From Glandiceps talaboti (lineage: Eukaryota > Hemichordata > Enteropneusta > Spengelidae), in assembly GCF_964340395.1 (NCBI RefSeq), contig NC_135552.1, positions 19,608,181-19,672,180 on the forward strand: DNA of 64,000 bases. Reading direction: 5' to 3'. A program made the position numbers and the translations under genes. Positions 28,136 to 64,000 of the stretch are shown piece by piece (the first letter of the stretch is position 1; each line of letters starts with the position of its first letter). Below the pieces are notes generated by a model. That model searched no databases. It worked only from the letters and a program-made list of their open reading frames with translations, and was not told where the DNA came from.

Positions 28136-29640
28136 CGTACTATACATGGACATTATTATTGCCATCTCCGTATGGGCCATCCGTATGGGCGCCATCCAGC
28201 CCATGACTCTCGGCGTTGATTACTTTGTTTTTACTCAGATCACCATGATCATGACCATAGGTTTTTATCGGTAGGCCTCATATGTGTATACGTTTGCCTG
28301 TCTACTCCACGTCGTCCCCGTTTACTGTGTTTGTTGCCCACGGTGACAGGTTACCAGCGCTATAATGGAATGATAAATCAATCATTTATTTATGGTATAC
28401 TCAGACTGTTTGATTCATTCCATACTTGCATTTTACATTACAATCGTGTGAAGTCAGCTACAGGTTACTGTAATTAAAGAAGACTAACTCTCACATACAT
28501 GTACCTTGCCCTAAAGGACACAAACATATAATTATATACAAACCAAAGTTGCGAAGTAGAAATAGCTGAAGTATGTCTGGCTATGGGTTGTATTCTAAAG
28601 ACGCTGAATTGACATTGCATTGTGAATGTTCAGTGACCCATTACAGTATGCTGGCTTCAAGCTTTTCATATACAGGGTCTTTCAAAAACAAAATCACACC
28701 GACACTTTCACTAACAAAAGGTGATGGTGATCTAAATTCATGAAGGAAGTCAATAAAAGCGTTATTTTTTCCTCACTACATAAGTACTGGTTTTGTATTC
28801 ATATCACTACGTACTACTGTACAATTTAAAATTGATTTGCTGTCTGAAACTATTGTTTCAATTTTGGCCAATTTAGTTAAGGCGGGGGGGGGGGGATTGG
28901 GTTGGGGGAGTTAGAGGCCTATACATTGAACTATTGATTCCGCCCCTTAGTCGGAAAGAATATATATTCTTTTCATTAACTTTGTAACATTGTATAATCA
29001 ATCGACATTGTACATGCCAATCAAATACATCTATTGGTGATTAAATGCTTCGCGGAATACCGTAGACATTAGAGCTTAGCCTCCTATCAGCGATTCACGT
29101 AGATATATGGCAAATGCCCTGAATGTCAATCTTTGCCCTTTGAACCCTGTCGAGGTCAATATTGTTAAAACATCGTGCTTTGTTTTGAGCCACATTGATT
29201 ACATTTTGGGTACTGACTGAATAAAAATATTGCATTGGTATCCTAACGCTGAAACCTAGTGAAACTTGAAACCAGTACTTAGATTGGACACTTCTATTCA
29301 ACAATTCAATATTCATGTTCGCTCAGTGTGCATCTCCACTCTCAACATGTCTACAGTCCGAATCGTCGGGAGTCGGAATCAAAGTCCGGAACACCGTCCG
29401 TCCGTCTGCAACGACTACACCTTGCCAGTTATGCAATAGCTACTCAGACTTACTAGATAAAAACCTAACCATTACAGTAAAGTTGATGACCGTCAGAGTA
29501 TGAGAATTTACTTGCTCCAAGTATGTTGACTTATTGCACAATAATGTAATTTTTTTAACACGTGATACATTGAGAACGACTTGTCCTTGCTTTATTTAAT
29601 ACCAAAATAACATAATGAGGAATTCTATTTGTTTAGAAAT
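28136..29640. other. Intergenic DNA
   Basis: Contains a short CCATCCGTATGGGC tandem (about 28165-28195) and a G-run (28882-28893). No gene was recognised on either strand. Confidence 0.4.
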
Positions 29641-29650
29641 GTCGTGGTGG

Positions 29651-29660
29651 TATAAAAAGG
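29651..29660 (+). promoter_or_regulatory. TATA-box-like element upstream of the MAM gene
   Basis: TATAAAAAGG lies 398 bp upstream of the MAM-gene ATG and is the best TATA match in the upstream region. If used, the 5' UTR would be about 370 nt. A closer TATA-less start near 29970 is equally possible. Confidence 0.3.
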
Positions 29661-30048
29661 GGTGATAATACTACTATTACTACAGGCTTAGTACAGCTAG
29701 CGTATCCTTAGATTGCATGTGCCAATACCCAAACTAAACATAGCTCACGGCATAATGTTAGCTATATACCATTAAATGACTTGTCAAAAACGAAACCTGA
29801 CTCCTCTCTGGTAAATACAAGAACTATCTACATAATTGAATATCAGACTCAATATCATAGCTAAGCTGATATCACCTTGACAACCACAATCTCGGCACGT
29901 GACAGTCAAGGTGGCATAACTATCCTGATTTCACAGTAGCCTCAGATTTCCACGAGTCGCACTTTTCGGGATTTTCCCTTCAGTTCGCAGAAGGAGTATT
30001 CCTCATCGCTAGAGGATATCGGTTTCCTTGCACCGTTTGCCTCACAGC

Positions 30049-63446
<33,398 letters not shown>

Positions 63447-64000
63447 GTAACCAAAAGTCTTAGTCTTTGTACATTCTCAACTTTTAGTATGTATGTAATA
63501 ACGTGCCTTTTAGAGTTAACCACATGATTTTCAAATTGTCAAAATCTGTTATATTTTACTATTCTTCACTTTCAGTTTCACTATGGTAACTTGTCAGTGT
63601 TAATCTTTTAAGTTTTGGTATTTTGAATACTGGATATATTGGTTTTTTAATAAATATAATTCTAGAATAGAAATTGATACCACATGCCATTAAATATAGT
63701 GAGAAGAGATAAAGTCCAAAATTCAGTGATATTTCTGCCTGTTTCTACACCATTGTCATATGAGGTTTGTTGACATCTCAGGTTCAAATGTTGTTATCAC
63801 TACCATCTTTGTAAATATACTGATAAGTTAAATGCTAGCTTAAGCATTGTCTACATGGAATGTCTAATTTACATTTAGTTTGACCCTATCTACCAAATGC
63901 ATGTTTTCTCTGGTACTCTGTTTTTCATCTTCTTGAATCACTAGGGCTTTTGGTCACTGCACAAGTGGTATATGTGACTGTATTTGAATTTCTTGATTTG
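63447..64000 (+). other. MAM gene intron running off the window
   Basis: AT-rich intron with no acceptor-flanked sequence resembling the expected GxYxYIE exon. Confidence 0.6.

Overview
This window is animal nuclear DNA: AT-rich, with long introns, many microsatellites, small DNA transposons, one LTR element and genes split by canonical GT-AG introns. There is no bacterial-type operon, CRISPR array or rRNA. An AT-rich marine invertebrate fits best. A NACHT-type receptor relic and a very large multi-MAM protein are compatible with a lancelet, hemichordate or similar animal, but the sequence alone does not fix the species.

Layout. 1-8190: gene-poor DNA with a Tc1/mariner-like MITE, a fold-back element, degenerate tandem repeats and hairpins. 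8194-16442 (+): a complete eight-exon JMJD6 gene (407 codons, all iron and 2-oxoglutarate ligands present at human numbering), whose introns carry several MITEs. 16443-21336: 3' UTR and intergenic DNA. 21490-24235 (-): a four-exon secreted selenocysteine glutathione peroxidase with an in-frame TGA (Sec73) and a convincing SECIS element downstream, but with two one-base deletions that break the reading frame. 24240-30048: its promoter side, another fold-back element, and a NACHT/NLR pseudogene (-). 30049-63446 (+): at least 43 exons of one very large secreted or surface protein, made of a signal peptide, 16 complete MAM domains and the start of a 17th (at least 2820 codons), running off the right edge. 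An antisense LTR retrotransposon with two identical 604-bp LTRs sits in its first intron.

The genes are not an operon and share no obvious pathway: JMJD6 is nuclear, the peroxidase is secreted, and the MAM protein is extracellular.

The observation I consider most unusual is a pattern shared by two unrelated genes. At five places the 3' end of a coding exon has been copied in tandem into the following intron, usually together with its 5' splice site: JMJD6 exons 3 and 4, and MAM-gene exons 8, 34 and 38. One of these arrays multiplies the codons for the JMJD6 iron-binding HxD motif. Other points of note are the Sec-GPx with Tyr-Thr in place of the catalytic Trp-Asn, a three-MAM block duplication with a gene-conversion patch, MITE insertions whose target sites are proven by paralogous empty copies, and three fold-back elements with arms built of short tandem repeats.
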